Below are positions 45,770-54,589 of a stretch of 64,000 nucleotides of DNA, piece after piece. Position numbers and translations under genes: made by a program. The stretch spans positions 1,178,001 to 1,242,000 of the forward strand of contig CAWAMD010000005.1 of assembly GCA_963783045.1 (NCBI GenBank), in the 5' to 3' direction. The notes beneath the pieces are model-generated. The model was not told where the DNA came from and ran no database searches. It saw only the letters and a program-made list of their open reading frames with translations. Source of the stretch: CAWAMD01 sp963783045 (GTDB lineage: Bacteria; Actinomycetota; Nitriliruptoria; Nitriliruptorales; Nitriliruptoraceae). Numbering within the stretch: position 1 is the first letter of the stretch; every line of letters begins with the position of its first letter.

Positions 45770-46596
45770 GTGCACCTCAACCCGATCCACATGCTCGGCC
45801 GGGTCTACCGGGCGCCGGATCGGCCGGAAGGCATGCCGACCGACGGGGACCTCTACCGCCGGAAGGTCGAGTCCAACGCCAGCAGCGCCACGCTGCGGGT
45901 GGTGCGGCGAACGACGCGTCGGCGTACCTCGAGGTGGTCGCACACGAGCCCGGAGGCCGCCGGTGGACCCACGAGGTCGTGCTCGACGACGCCCTCGCCG
46001 GCGGGGAGCCGTCGCTCGTCGCCGAGGCATCGCTCGAGGAGCTCGCCGCCGTCGTGAGGGCGGCGAACCGGGCCGTCTTCGAGCGCGCCGCCGGCGGCGC
46101 AGACCTCGAGGGCATGGGTACGACCCTGTGCGCCGCCGGCCTGACCGCGGCGGGCGAGCTCGCGGTCGTCAACGTCGGCGACAGCCGCGCCTACCTGCTG
46201 CGGGACGGGACGTTGGAGCAGCTGACCGATGACCACACCGTCGCCGCCGACCTCGTCCGCCGGGGTGAGCTGAGCCGGCCAGAGGCCCTCGAGCATCCGC
46301 ATCGCCGGGTCCTCACGCGTGCCGTGGGCGTCGGCCCGACGGTGGAGGTCGACGGTTCCGTGCCCCCGGTCAGGCCCGGCGATCGGCTCGTGCTGGGCAC
46401 GGACGGGCTGTTCGACGAGGTCACCGACGAGGACATCGCGCGCTTCGCCGGCGACGACGACCTCGCGACCACGGCAGACACGCTGGTGGAGCAGGCGCTT
46501 GCCCGCGGTGGGCACGACAACATCGCGGTCATCGTCGCCGAGGTCCACGCCCAGGACAGCGGTGGCAGCGCACCGCCCCGGGCTGCGGACGGCTGA
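45770..46596 (+). pseudogene. PP2C-like protein lacking the N-terminal metal motifs, frame break near 45900
   Basis: The C-terminal two thirds match PP2C Ser/Thr phosphatases: ANRAVFERA, GMGTTLCAAGL, VVNVGDSRAYLLRDG, LVLGTDGLFDEV, GGHDNIAVIV. The opening motifs R-x-x-N-E-D and DGMGGH, which supply metal ligands, are absent. Instead the first 45 codons from the GTG at 45770 (AGGAG upstream) encode an unrelated stretch (GRVYRAPDRPEGMPTDGDLY). A one-base deletion near 45898-45903 joins the two frames. It could be two genes fused by an internal deletion, an assembly error, or an inactive phosphatase. Confidence 0.6.
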
Positions 46597-46609
46597 CCAC
46601 GTCGACGTC

Positions 46610-46641
46610 CCCCGGTTTCCCCGCATGCGGGGTAACCGGGG
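46610..46641. terminator. Hairpin between PP2C-like and hydrolase genes
   Basis: CCCCGGTTTCCCCGC (46610-46624) and GCGGGGTAACCGGGG (46627-46641) pair at 14 of 15 positions around an AT loop, between convergent genes. Confidence 0.72.
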
Positions 46642-46683
46642 GGTGTCGATCCGCCCGACCGGAGGCAGCGGACGAGCCAGCCC

Positions 46684-47631
46684 TCAGGACGGGTCGAGGC
46701 CGCGGACCAGCGCGACGAACCGCTCCGGTTCCTCGAAGCAGGGGGCGTGCCCCGACGCGTCGAACGTCACGTACCGGCGGCGGGGCGCGTCGAGCCCGTC
46801 GAGCCACTCGCGCGCCAGCGCCGGTGAGGTCTCGTGGTCGTGGGCCCCCATCACGACGGTGACGGGCACGCCGAGCGAGGCCACGTCCCGTCGCAGGTCC
46901 ACGTCGGCCACCTGCGGGTAGGTGACGTTCAGGCCGCGGAGCATGCTCGGCAGGTACGCGCACCGGTCCCGGAACGTGTACTCGGGGGTGGCCATGGCGG
47001 TGCGCACCGGCCGGCGCGTGTACGGGTTCGGCGGGTAGGGGTCGAGCAGGAGCGCGGCGGTGCTCAGCGCGGTGTAGCGCCAGGCGGCCAGGGGTCCGTG
47101 CCAGGGTGGCGGACCGAGCCGTGCGAGCCGGCGACGCAGGGGGCCGCGCCCCTGGACGGTCGCCTCGCGACGCGCCCAGTGCCACAGGTTCCGGTCGTTG
47201 TCGGTGGGGGCGACGAGCTGACCGACCCCCACGAAGGCCGAGAACAGGTCGGGGCGGCGGGCGGCGGCGAGCGCCCCGACGAGCGACCCCCAGGAGTGTC
47301 CGACGAGCAGCACCCGCTCCTGCGCGAAGCGGGCGCGCAACCGCTCCGTGAGCGCGATCGTGTCGGCGACGAACGCGGCCGGCGTCAGGGCGTCGCGGTT
47401 CCGACCCCGCACCCGGAAGGACTTGCCGGCGCCGCGCTGCTCCCAGGTGACGACGACGAAGTGGTCCTCCAGGGCCGCGTCGAAGGTCCGCACCCATCCC
47501 AGCTCGGAGATCCCGGGGCCACCGGCGAGGAACAGCAGCAGCGGCGCACCGACCGACCGGCCGCGCGTCACGACCCACTGCCGCTGCCCGCCGAGCTCGA
47601 GCGACTCGAGCGCGGCGATGCTTCCCGGCAC
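46684..47631 (-). CDS. Alpha/beta-hydrolase, proline-iminopeptidase-like
   Basis: A 315-aa hydrolase. Oxyanion motif FLAGGPGISELGW, VVTWEQRGAGKS, nucleophile GHSWGSLVG, acid VMGAHDHETSP, base ASGHAPCFEEP, as in S33 peptidase/epoxide-hydrolase families. GTG 47631 has GGAGG 5 nt upstream and avoids overlap with the divergent GNAT start; a GTG at 47742 would add 37 residues. Substrate unknown. Confidence 0.83.
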   Translation of the reverse strand: MPGSIAALESLELGGQRQWVVTRGRSVGAPLLLFLAGGPGISELGWVRTFDAALEDHFVVVTWEQRGAGKSFRVRGRNRDALTPAAFVADTIALTERLRARFAQERVLLVGHSWGSLVGALAAARRPDLFSAFVGVGQLVAPTDNDRNLWHWARREATVQGRGPLRRRLARLGPPPWHGPLAAWRYTALSTAALLLDPYPPNPYTRRPVRTAMATPEYTFRDRCAYLPSMLRGLNVTYPQVADVDLRRDVASLGVPVTVVMGAHDHETSPALAREWLDGLDAPRRRYVTFDASGHAPCFEEPERFVALVRGLDPS

Positions 47632-47728
47632 CGGGCCTCCGGCAGCGTCGGTGATCGGCGGGGTCCAGCCACCGCCTCCGGGTACCGTGAGCGGCCGTTC
47701 CCGCCACCGTCCCCACCAGGAAGCCCAC

Positions 47729-48301
47729 GTGTCCAACGTCACGGTGCGTCCGATCCGTCCCGACGAGACGGCCGCCGTCGGCCGCCTGACGCTCGCAGCC
47801 TACGACGCGTCGGGGCGGGTGATGGACGGTCCCTACCGTCGCTGGCTCGGCGACCCCTCGCTGCGCGAGGGCAAGGCCGACGCGGTGCTCGTGGCCGTCG
47901 ACCCGGACGGGGCCGTGCTCGGCACGGTCACCTTCGTGGTGGCGGGCGACGAGGAGTTCGAGCACTCCCCCGCGCACGGCGACTGCGGCTTCCGGATGCT
48001 CGCGGTCTCCCCCGAGGCCTGGGGCCGCGGCGTCGGCGCGGCGCTCATCGACGCCTGCATCGACCGGGCCCGCGATCACGGCTGCCGACGGCTGCTGATC
48101 ACCTCGATGGAGTGGATGACGCGGGCCCACGGGATGTACGCGCGGCGCGGGTTCGTGCGCCGCCCCGACCTGGACGTGCGCTACCCGGCCGGGGTCGGCT
48201 ACGCCTACGCGTTCGACCTCGGCACGGACGTGGGGGGACACTTCGCCGCCCCGGGACCGGCTCCCGACGAGCCGCCCTGGTACGAGGACGTCCGTCGCTG
48301 A
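47729..48301 (+). CDS. GNAT-family N-acetyltransferase
   Basis: A 190-aa acetyl-CoA-dependent transferase. Motif A is RMLAVSPEAWGRGVGAALID (about residues 90-109), followed by SMEWMTRAHGMYARRGFVRR. The GTG at 47729 has AGGAAG upstream. The acceptor is unknown. It converges on the CocE gene with 6 nt between stops. Confidence 0.88.
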   Translation: MSNVTVRPIRPDETAAVGRLTLAAYDASGRVMDGPYRRWLGDPSLREGKADAVLVAVDPDGAVLGTVTFVVAGDEEFEHSPAHGDCGFRMLAVSPEAWGRGVGAALIDACIDRARDHGCRRLLITSMEWMTRAHGMYARRGFVRRPDLDVRYPAGVGYAYAFDLGTDVGGHFAAPGPAPDEPPWYEDVRR

Positions 48302-48307
48302 CCATGC

Positions 48308-50338
48308 TCAGACGAGCCGGCGCGGGATCCGCTCGTCCCAGTTCCGCGAGTACACGCGCGTGTTGCCCTCGTACGCGTCGAGCTCGGCACGGATCCGGAA
48401 CGTGTCGGCGTCGGAGGTCAGCACGGTTCGTGTGATCGTGCGCACGGACCAGTCACCGCGCTTCAAGCCGCGGACGGAATCGACCTCGCCCCGAGCGGAG
48501 GTGAAGTCGTCCGCGACCGTGCTGTAGGTCTCGTGGACCCGGTCCTCGACCTCCAGGTCGATCTCGTCGATGCGGTAGCGCCCCTCGTCCTTGACGACGG
48601 TCAGGGTGGAGCGGTCGGTGGCGAGGTCCCGGGCCACGATCCAGTTGTGCTCGCCGGTCTCGAGCACCGTCTTGCGGGGGCGTGGCGCCCCTTCGGCCGG
48701 CGGGAAGCGGATCGCAGCGTCCTCCTTCTCCCGACCCTCGAGCGGGCGGCAGGGCAGCGTGAGCGTGCTCGAGCCGGTCCGGATGGACAGTCGGGTCGAG
48801 CGGGGTGGCGGCCACGCGAGCGGCCAGTACGAGGAGGAGATCTCCAGCCGCAGCCGGTGGCCGGCCGGGAACGCGTGGGCGATGTCGTTGAGCTCGACAC
48901 GCACCCGCTCGTGCCGGCCGGGCTCGAGCGGCTCGGGGTGCTCGTGGGAGCGGCGATGGGTGAGGTTGAGCAGCCCGTAGGTGATGCGGGTCGCCTTGTC
49001 GTCGGGCGCGGTGTCGGACAGCCGGACCGCGACCATCGCCACCGGCTGGTCGGCCGCGATGTCGAGCTCGACCACCGGCGACCCCAGGATCTCCATGCGC
49101 TCGGTGAGCGGCTCGCTCTCGAACACGAGCGCGCCGCCGTCCTCCTCCCGCTGGTCGTGCGGCAGGTCCGGCGTCGCGCTGTACGAGCACCACTTGCCGG
49201 CGAACAGCCCGAGGCTCAGCGGGGACTGGACGGTCCGCTCCCTGCGGCGGACCTCGGTGCCTTCGGCCACGAGTCGCCAGTGTCCGCCCAGGACCCAGCG
49301 GCGACGTTCGATCCGTGGCGAGGGCCAGGTGGCCTCGCCGACCCAGCGTCCCGGGCGGTGGTCGTAGCTGGTGGTCGGCGCGACGCTGTCCTGCAGGTAC
49401 ACGCGCAGCATCGGCTCGTCCATGATCCCGGTCTGCTCGCCCTTGAGCCATTGGTCCCACCAGCGCTTCGACTCCTGGAGGAACCCGATCGCGGGACCCG
49501 GCACCCCCTGATGCGGGTACTTGTGGGACCAGGGGCCGACAAGACCCAGACGTGGCACGTCGAGGTTCTCGAGCAGCCGGAACACGGCGTTCGTGTACCC
49601 GTCGGCCCAGCCGGAGACGGCCATGACGGGGATCGCGATGTCGCGGTAGTCCTCGCAGACGGAGCCGTGCTTCCAGTAGTCGTCGCGGTGCTGGTGCCGC
49701 AGCCAGGTGTCGAGCCAGAGGCCGGCGTGCTCGAGCCGCGCGAGCCACTGGTCGCGCCACCCCTCGCCGACGACGGCAGGATCGGGCGGCAGCGAGTTGA
49801 AGGCGAACATCACCGAGGCCCAGGACAGGTTGTCACCGAGCAGGCAGCCGCCCATGTAGTGGACGTCGTCGGCGTAGCGGTCGTCGGTGGAACACACCGT
49901 GATGATGGCGGCCAGCGCCGGCGGGCGGCGAGCAGCGAGCTGCAGCCCGTTGAACCCGCCCCAGGAGATGCCGATCATCCCGACCGAACCGTCGCACCAC
50001 GGCTGCTCGGCGATCCAGGCGATGACCTCCTCGCCGTCGTCGAGCTCCTGCGCGAGGTACTCGTCGGCCAGCAGGCCCTCGGAGTCGCCCGAGCCACGCA
50101 GGTCGACGCGCACGGCGGCATACCCGTGGCCCGCCATCCAGCGGTGCTGGATCGTGTCCCGGACGCGGGTGATGTCGCGCTTGCGGTAGGGGATGTACTC
50201 CAGGATCGCCGGGACCGGCGCAGACTCGGCGTCGTCGGGCATCCAGACCCGGGCGGCCAGCCGCGTGCCGTCCTTCATCGGGATGGTGAGGTGCTCGATG
50301 GTCCGGACGGGGTGCGGGAACGAGTCGACGGTCTGCAC
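48308..50338 (-). CDS. CocE/NonD (S15) family hydrolase
   Basis: Large serine hydrolase, 676 aa: alpha/beta core with helical cap (residues 1-370) and a C-terminal jelly roll (X-Pro peptidase C domain). Nucleophile GMIGISWGGFNG (about residue 135), Asp likely in VSGWADGYTN, His in GPWSHKYPHQG. No signal peptide. GTG 50338 has GGAGGAG. The gene follows an ATP-grasp ligase by 16 nt, an apparent two-gene operon. S15 relatives cut X-Pro dipeptides, acyl esters or beta-lactam side chains; here it may cut the ligase product. Confidence 0.9.
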   Translation of the reverse strand: MQTVDSFPHPVRTIEHLTIPMKDGTRLAARVWMPDDAESAPVPAILEYIPYRKRDITRVRDTIQHRWMAGHGYAAVRVDLRGSGDSEGLLADEYLAQELDDGEEVIAWIAEQPWCDGSVGMIGISWGGFNGLQLAARRPPALAAIITVCSTDDRYADDVHYMGGCLLGDNLSWASVMFAFNSLPPDPAVVGEGWRDQWLARLEHAGLWLDTWLRHQHRDDYWKHGSVCEDYRDIAIPVMAVSGWADGYTNAVFRLLENLDVPRLGLVGPWSHKYPHQGVPGPAIGFLQESKRWWDQWLKGEQTGIMDEPMLRVYLQDSVAPTTSYDHRPGRWVGEATWPSPRIERRRWVLGGHWRLVAEGTEVRRRERTVQSPLSLGLFAGKWCSYSATPDLPHDQREEDGGALVFESEPLTERMEILGSPVVELDIAADQPVAMVAVRLSDTAPDDKATRITYGLLNLTHRRSHEHPEPLEPGRHERVRVELNDIAHAFPAGHRLRLEISSSYWPLAWPPPRSTRLSIRTGSSTLTLPCRPLEGREKEDAAIRFPPAEGAPRPRKTVLETGEHNWIVARDLATDRSTLTVVKDEGRYRIDEIDLEVEDRVHETYSTVADDFTSARGEVDSVRGLKRGDWSVRTITRTVLTSDADTFRIRAELDAYEGNTRVYSRNWDERIPRRLV

Positions 50339-50354
50339 GCAGGGCTCCTCCCGA

Positions 50355-51641
50355 TCAGTGCGCGATCTCGATGTGCAGCTCCTCCTCGATGCGCTCGAAC
50401 CGTTCCTCGAGCTCCTCGTGGTCTGATGCACCGATGAAGACCCGCCCGAGTTCGTAGCTGTAGCTCTCCTGCAGGGCAAGCTCGGACAGCCGGTCGCCGG
50501 GCGCGACGTCGATGTCGAAGCGGGTGCCGGGGAAGCGTTCGGCGATCTCGGCCAGCTCCGCGTCGGAGGGAACCTGCTCGACGACGCCGTCCTCGTAGGC
50601 GCGCAGGAAGAACTTCCCGGCCACCGGATAGGGGCCGCGTCGCACCGGCATGCTCGGGACGCGGCCCGTCGCCACGTCGAGCATCACGCGGAAGTGCGCC
50701 GTCCCGTCGACCTTGGCGAACAGGTCAGCATGCGACTGCGAGAGCCGGGTGTTGACCTCGAGCAGCCAGATCTCGCCCTGCTCGTCGTCCCAGTAGAACT
50801 CCATGTTGAAGCAGGCGTTGTCGAGCCCGGCCTGCAGGACGACGTCGGCCGCGGCCCGGCGCATCTGGTCCAGGACCGGCTGCGGGATTCGCGACGGATA
50901 CTGGTAGCTCGCGAAGGTGGAGGACCCCTCGACCCGGATGGAGTCGACGACGCCGTACACCTCGACCCGGCCCGACTGGACGAACCCCTCGAGGGTGCAC
51001 TGATGCCCGCCGATGAGGCCCTCGGCGATGCAGGCGATCCCACCGATCGACGCGATGTCGGCCGGCAGGTCCACCATGTCGAGTGCCTCCTGGAACGGAT
51101 CACCGAAGCGCCCGATCCCCTCCTGGATCTGCGGGATGGCGTCCTCGAAGTCCTGCGCGGTATCCACGCGGAAACCGAGGTAGGAGGACACGGACTTCAC
51201 CGGCTTGATCCAGAAGGGGTACTCGACCCCCTGGTTGAGCACGGCCTCGAGCGCGCCGGCGTCGAACGGGTCGAAGGCCGCGAACGCCGGGACGCGGTCG
51301 GGGGCGACCGCTCGCTGGGTCAGTCGGCTCCAGTACTTGTGCTCGAGGCGGAGCACGCTGCGCAGCGACGGGCTCGGCACGTCCCACAGCTCGGCCGTGA
51401 GCGGGAGCAGCCCGGTCGTCGGGAAGTCCCACCAGGTGGCGATCCCGTCGACCTGGCCGCCGAACTCCTCCAGCTGCCGGTCCGCGTTGGCGGCCAGCTG
51501 CGCGAAGTCGTACTCCTCCTGCCGCTGGACGAAGGACTCGCCGAGCAGGCGGTGGAAGTCGTAGCGGGGTGCCTCGCGCAGGCCCTGCATGGTCTGCAGG
51601 TTGAAGTCGTCCAGTCCGATGACGAAGACGTTGAGGGGCAT
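50355..51641 (-). CDS. ATP-grasp domain ligase of unknown specificity
   Basis: A 428-aa ATP-grasp enzyme, expected to join a carboxylate to an amine using ATP. Nucleotide lysine region PFWIKPVKSVSSYLGF, metal-binding NMEFYWDDEQGEIWLLEVN with E-x-N (about residues 290-310). The N-terminal 1-120 pre-grasp part is not a known D-Ala ligase or biotin carboxylase type. ATG 51641 has AGGAG. It is first of the pair with the CocE hydrolase. Confidence 0.82.
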   Translation of the reverse strand: MPLNVFVIGLDDFNLQTMQGLREAPRYDFHRLLGESFVQRQEEYDFAQLAANADRQLEEFGGQVDGIATWWDFPTTGLLPLTAELWDVPSPSLRSVLRLEHKYWSRLTQRAVAPDRVPAFAAFDPFDAGALEAVLNQGVEYPFWIKPVKSVSSYLGFRVDTAQDFEDAIPQIQEGIGRFGDPFQEALDMVDLPADIASIGGIACIAEGLIGGHQCTLEGFVQSGRVEVYGVVDSIRVEGSSTFASYQYPSRIPQPVLDQMRRAAADVVLQAGLDNACFNMEFYWDDEQGEIWLLEVNTRLSQSHADLFAKVDGTAHFRVMLDVATGRVPSMPVRRGPYPVAGKFFLRAYEDGVVEQVPSDAELAEIAERFPGTRFDIDVAPGDRLSELALQESYSYELGRVFIGASDHEELEERFERIEEELHIEIAH

Positions 51642-51865
51642 CCGAGCTCCTGGATTGCGTTGCCGACCCGGCCGAGGCGTCGACCGGACCACCGGGATAC
51701 CAGCCGTGGCGCGCTCTGGCCGACCCGACGCCCGGCCGGACGGGGCCACGGTGTCGCCCATCACGCAGCGCAGCGGGCGCACCACGGTCCGAAGCCCCTC
51801 CTCGGCTCCCGTTTCACCGGGTACGTTGGCTTCGTCCGCCATCCGGCCGCGATCTTGGCCCATCT

Positions 51866-52540
51866 GTGCCCGCCGACCTGCCCGACTTCGAACGAATCGC
51901 ATCCGCGGTGGCCCACGAGTCCGGGACCACCCTGTCGGTCGCGGCTGCCGCTATCCGTCTCGCACGCCACAGCGCCGAGGAGGGCTCGGAGCACGCCGAG
52001 CTGCTCGACGCGGCGGCACGCAACATCCGGCTGGCCGACCTCCAGCTCCTGCGGCTGCGCCGGCTCGACGACCCGGAGGCGATCGACCCGTCCCGCCGGA
52101 CGACCGAGCTGTGCCAGCTCGTGCGCGAGCTGGTCCGGGACCTGAAGCTGACGGCGCTCGAGGACCGTCCCACCGACGTGAGCTGCACCGAGCCGACGAC
52201 CGTGAGCGTGGATCCCGACCTCGTCCGGCTCATCCTCTACAACCTGCTCGCGAACGCGGGGCGGCACACCGACGCCGGCACGCTCGTGGTCGTGGACGTC
52301 ACGTGCCGGGACGACCGTCTCGTGATCGTCGTCCGCGACCAGGGGCAGGGGGTCGCGCCCGAGCTCGCCGAGCGGATCTTCGATCGCTATGCGCGCGACG
52401 AGTCTCATGGTGGCGCCGGGCTCGGCCTGGCCGTCTCCCGGGCCGCCGCACGAGCCCACGGCGGCGACCTCACGCTGATCCCACGGGAGGGCGGAGGGGC
52501 CGCCTTCCGCCTCACGCTCGACGTATCGGGCGACGAGTGA
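51866..52540 (+). CDS. Histidine kinase without a sensor domain
   Basis: A 224-aa protein with a short dimerisation-like helix carrying a candidate His in ASAVAHESG, then a HATPase_c domain: LILYNLLANAGRHT (N box), RDQGQGVAPE (G1) and GGAGLGLAVSRAAA (G2). No membrane or sensor region, so it must receive its signal through a partner. The GTGA overlap with the following receiver gene shows it is a coupled two-component pair. Confidence 0.85.
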   Translation: MPADLPDFERIASAVAHESGTTLSVAAAAIRLARHSAEEGSEHAELLDAAARNIRLADLQLLRLRRLDDPEAIDPSRRTTELCQLVRELVRDLKLTALEDRPTDVSCTEPTTVSVDPDLVRLILYNLLANAGRHTDAGTLVVVDVTCRDDRLVIVVRDQGQGVAPELAERIFDRYARDESHGGAGLGLAVSRAAARAHGGDLTLIPREGGGAAFRLTLDVSGDE

Positions 52541-52901
52541 GCACCAGCGACGACCCCATGGCCATGCTGGCGCGACTGCGTGTCGTCGACGCGGATGGCT
52601 CGAGGACACCTCCCTGTTCGAGGTCTGCGGCGAGCGCAGTACCATCGCGGACGCCGTCACAGCCATCGAGGAGTGCCGCCCCGACCTCGTGCTCCTCGAC
52701 CTGCGGCTGCCCGACGGTGACGGGTTCGAGCTCCTCGAGCGGCTCACCGACCTCCAGCTCAGCACGCCCGTCGTCGTCATCACCGGCTACGCGACCGCCG
52801 AAGCGGAGCGCATGAGCCGGCGGCTCGGCTCGCGGCAGTTCCTCGACAAGGCGATCCACCGGGCGACCTCGCTCGTCCTCCATCTCGACGAGATCATCTA
52901 G
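52537..52901 (+). pseudogene. Single-domain response regulator, one frameshift
   Basis: A CheY-like receiver of about 121 aa with no output domain. After a break near 52601, where one base seems missing, it reads IEECRPDLVLLDLRLPDGDG (acceptor Asp in LLDLR), STPVVVITGYAT and FLDKA (conserved Thr and Lys). The GTG start overlaps the kinase stop as GTGA. The break lies in an otherwise healthy gene. Confidence 0.8.
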
Positions 52902-52912
52902 ACCACCTGCTG

Positions 52913-52975
52913 TCCCCACCGTCCTCCCGCCGATCCCCACCGTCCTCCCGCCGATCCCCACCGTCCTCCCGCCGG
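52913..52975. repeat. Three tandem 21-bp repeats upstream of prfC
   Basis: Three identical-but-last-base copies of TCCCCACCGTCCTCCCGCCG plus one base (21-bp period) fill the gap between the receiver gene and prfC. Not coding. Confidence 0.85.
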
Positions 52976-53015
52976 CGCCCCGTGCGCCGGTCGTCCGATG
53001 TCCAGGAGCCACCCC

Positions 53016-54581
53016 GTGTCCGACCAGCGTGTCCTGTCGCAGGCCGCCCGGCGACGGACGTTCGCGATCATCTCGCACCCCGACGCCGGCAAGACCACCC
53101 TCACCGAGAAGTTCCTGCTGTACGCGGGCGCCATCGAGCAGGCCGGGGCCGTGCGCTCCCGCAAGGTCGAGCGCACCTCCACCTCCGACTGGATGGCGCT
53201 CGAGCAGCAGCGCGGCATCTCGGTCTCCTCGACCGTGCTGCGCTTCGACCACGACGGGGTCGTCTTCAACCTGCTCGACACCCCCGGCCACCGCGACTTC
53301 TCGGAGGACACCTACCGCGTGCTCTCGGGCGTCGACGCGGCCGTGATGGTCCTGGACGCGGCCGGCGGTGTGGAGCCGCAGACCGAGAAGCTGTTCGCCG
53401 TCTGCCGCAAGCGTGGCACGCCGGTCATCACGTTCGTGAACAAGATGGACCGCCCCTCCCCCGAGCCGCTGGCGATCCTGGACGACATCGAGTCGGCGCT
53501 CGGCATCGAGGCACAGCCGGTGACGTGGCCGGTGAAGCCGGCCGGGAGGTTCCTCGGGGTCGTCGACCGCCGGGACCAGCGGCTGTACCGCTACACCGCG
53601 GTCGCTCACGGCTCGTCCGTCGCCAGCCAGGAGGTCACCGACTGGCCGGCGCCGGTCGAGGGGGCCGACAACGTCGCGGACGAGCTCGACCTGCTCGACG
53701 CGCTCGGCAAGGACCACGACCACAAGCGGTTCCTCGCCGGCGAGTCGACACCGGTGTTCTTCGGGTCCGCGCTGTCGAACTTCGGGGTGCCGCTGCTGCT
53801 CGCCGCGATCAAGCGGCTCGCCCCGCCGCCGCAGCCACGGGTCGACCTCGCCGGCGACCCACGGCCGCTCGACGCGCCGTTCGCGGGCTTCGTCTTCAAG
53901 GTGCAGGCGAACATGGACCCGCGGCACCGTGACCGCATCGCGTTCGTCCGGGTCTGCTCCGGGCGGTTCGAGCGCGGCACCTCGCTGGAGTGCGCCCGAA
54001 CCGGCCGCAGCCAGACGGCGAAGTACGCCCACCAGGTCTTCGGCCAGGACCGCGTCACCGTCGACGAGGCGTTCCCCGGTGACGTCGTCGGGCTCGTGAA
54101 CGCGACCGACCTCGCCATCGGGGACAGCCTCTATGCGGCCGACCCGGTCGAGTTCCCGCCGCTGCCGACGTTCACCCCTGAGCACTTCCGCATCGCGACG
54201 CCGGCGGACCGGTCGCGGGTGAAGCAGTTCCGGCGCGGGCTCGAGCAGCTGGACCAGGAAGGCGTCATCCAGGTGCTGCGCCATCCCGACATCGGGGACG
54301 TCGAACCGATGCTGGCGGCCGTCGGGGCGCTGCAGTTCGACGTGGCGGCCCACCGGATGGAGCACGAGTTCAACTCGCCGACGCGCCTGCGCTCGGCGCC
54401 CTACACGGTCGCTCGCCGGACCGACGAGGCGTCGGTTCCGGCGCTGCGGCAGATGCGCGACGTGGGGATCTACCTGCGGGCGAACGGGACGCCGATCGCC
54501 CTGTTCCGGGACAAGTGGCAGGTCCAGCGCATCGTCACGGACCATCCGGGGCTGACGCTCGACACGATCGTCACGAGCTGA
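53016..54581 (+). CDS. prfC: Peptide chain release factor 3
   Basis: GTPase that recycles RF1/RF2 from the ribosome after termination; 521 aa. GTP motifs HPDAGKTTLTEK, DTPGHRDFSEDT and FVNKMDR; the RF3-specific region QQRGISVSSTVL and a full C-terminal domain are present. The GTG at 53016 follows AGGAG with good spacing; an ATG at 52998 is less likely. No operon partner is evident. Confidence 0.96.
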   Translation: MSDQRVLSQAARRRTFAIISHPDAGKTTLTEKFLLYAGAIEQAGAVRSRKVERTSTSDWMALEQQRGISVSSTVLRFDHDGVVFNLLDTPGHRDFSEDTYRVLSGVDAAVMVLDAAGGVEPQTEKLFAVCRKRGTPVITFVNKMDRPSPEPLAILDDIESALGIEAQPVTWPVKPAGRFLGVVDRRDQRLYRYTAVAHGSSVASQEVTDWPAPVEGADNVADELDLLDALGKDHDHKRFLAGESTPVFFGSALSNFGVPLLLAAIKRLAPPPQPRVDLAGDPRPLDAPFAGFVFKVQANMDPRHRDRIAFVRVCSGRFERGTSLECARTGRSQTAKYAHQVFGQDRVTVDEAFPGDVVGLVNATDLAIGDSLYAADPVEFPPLPTFTPEHFRIATPADRSRVKQFRRGLEQLDQEGVIQVLRHPDIGDVEPMLAAVGALQFDVAAHRMEHEFNSPTRLRSAPYTVARRTDEASVPALRQMRDVGIYLRANGTPIALFRDKWQVQRIVTDHPGLTLDTIVTS

Positions 54582-54589
54582 CGCGGCAC

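Noticed and set aside
46684..47742. Hydrolase start at the GTG at 47742
   Set aside because: It would overlap the start of the divergent GNAT gene; the GTG at 47631 has GGAGG at good spacing.
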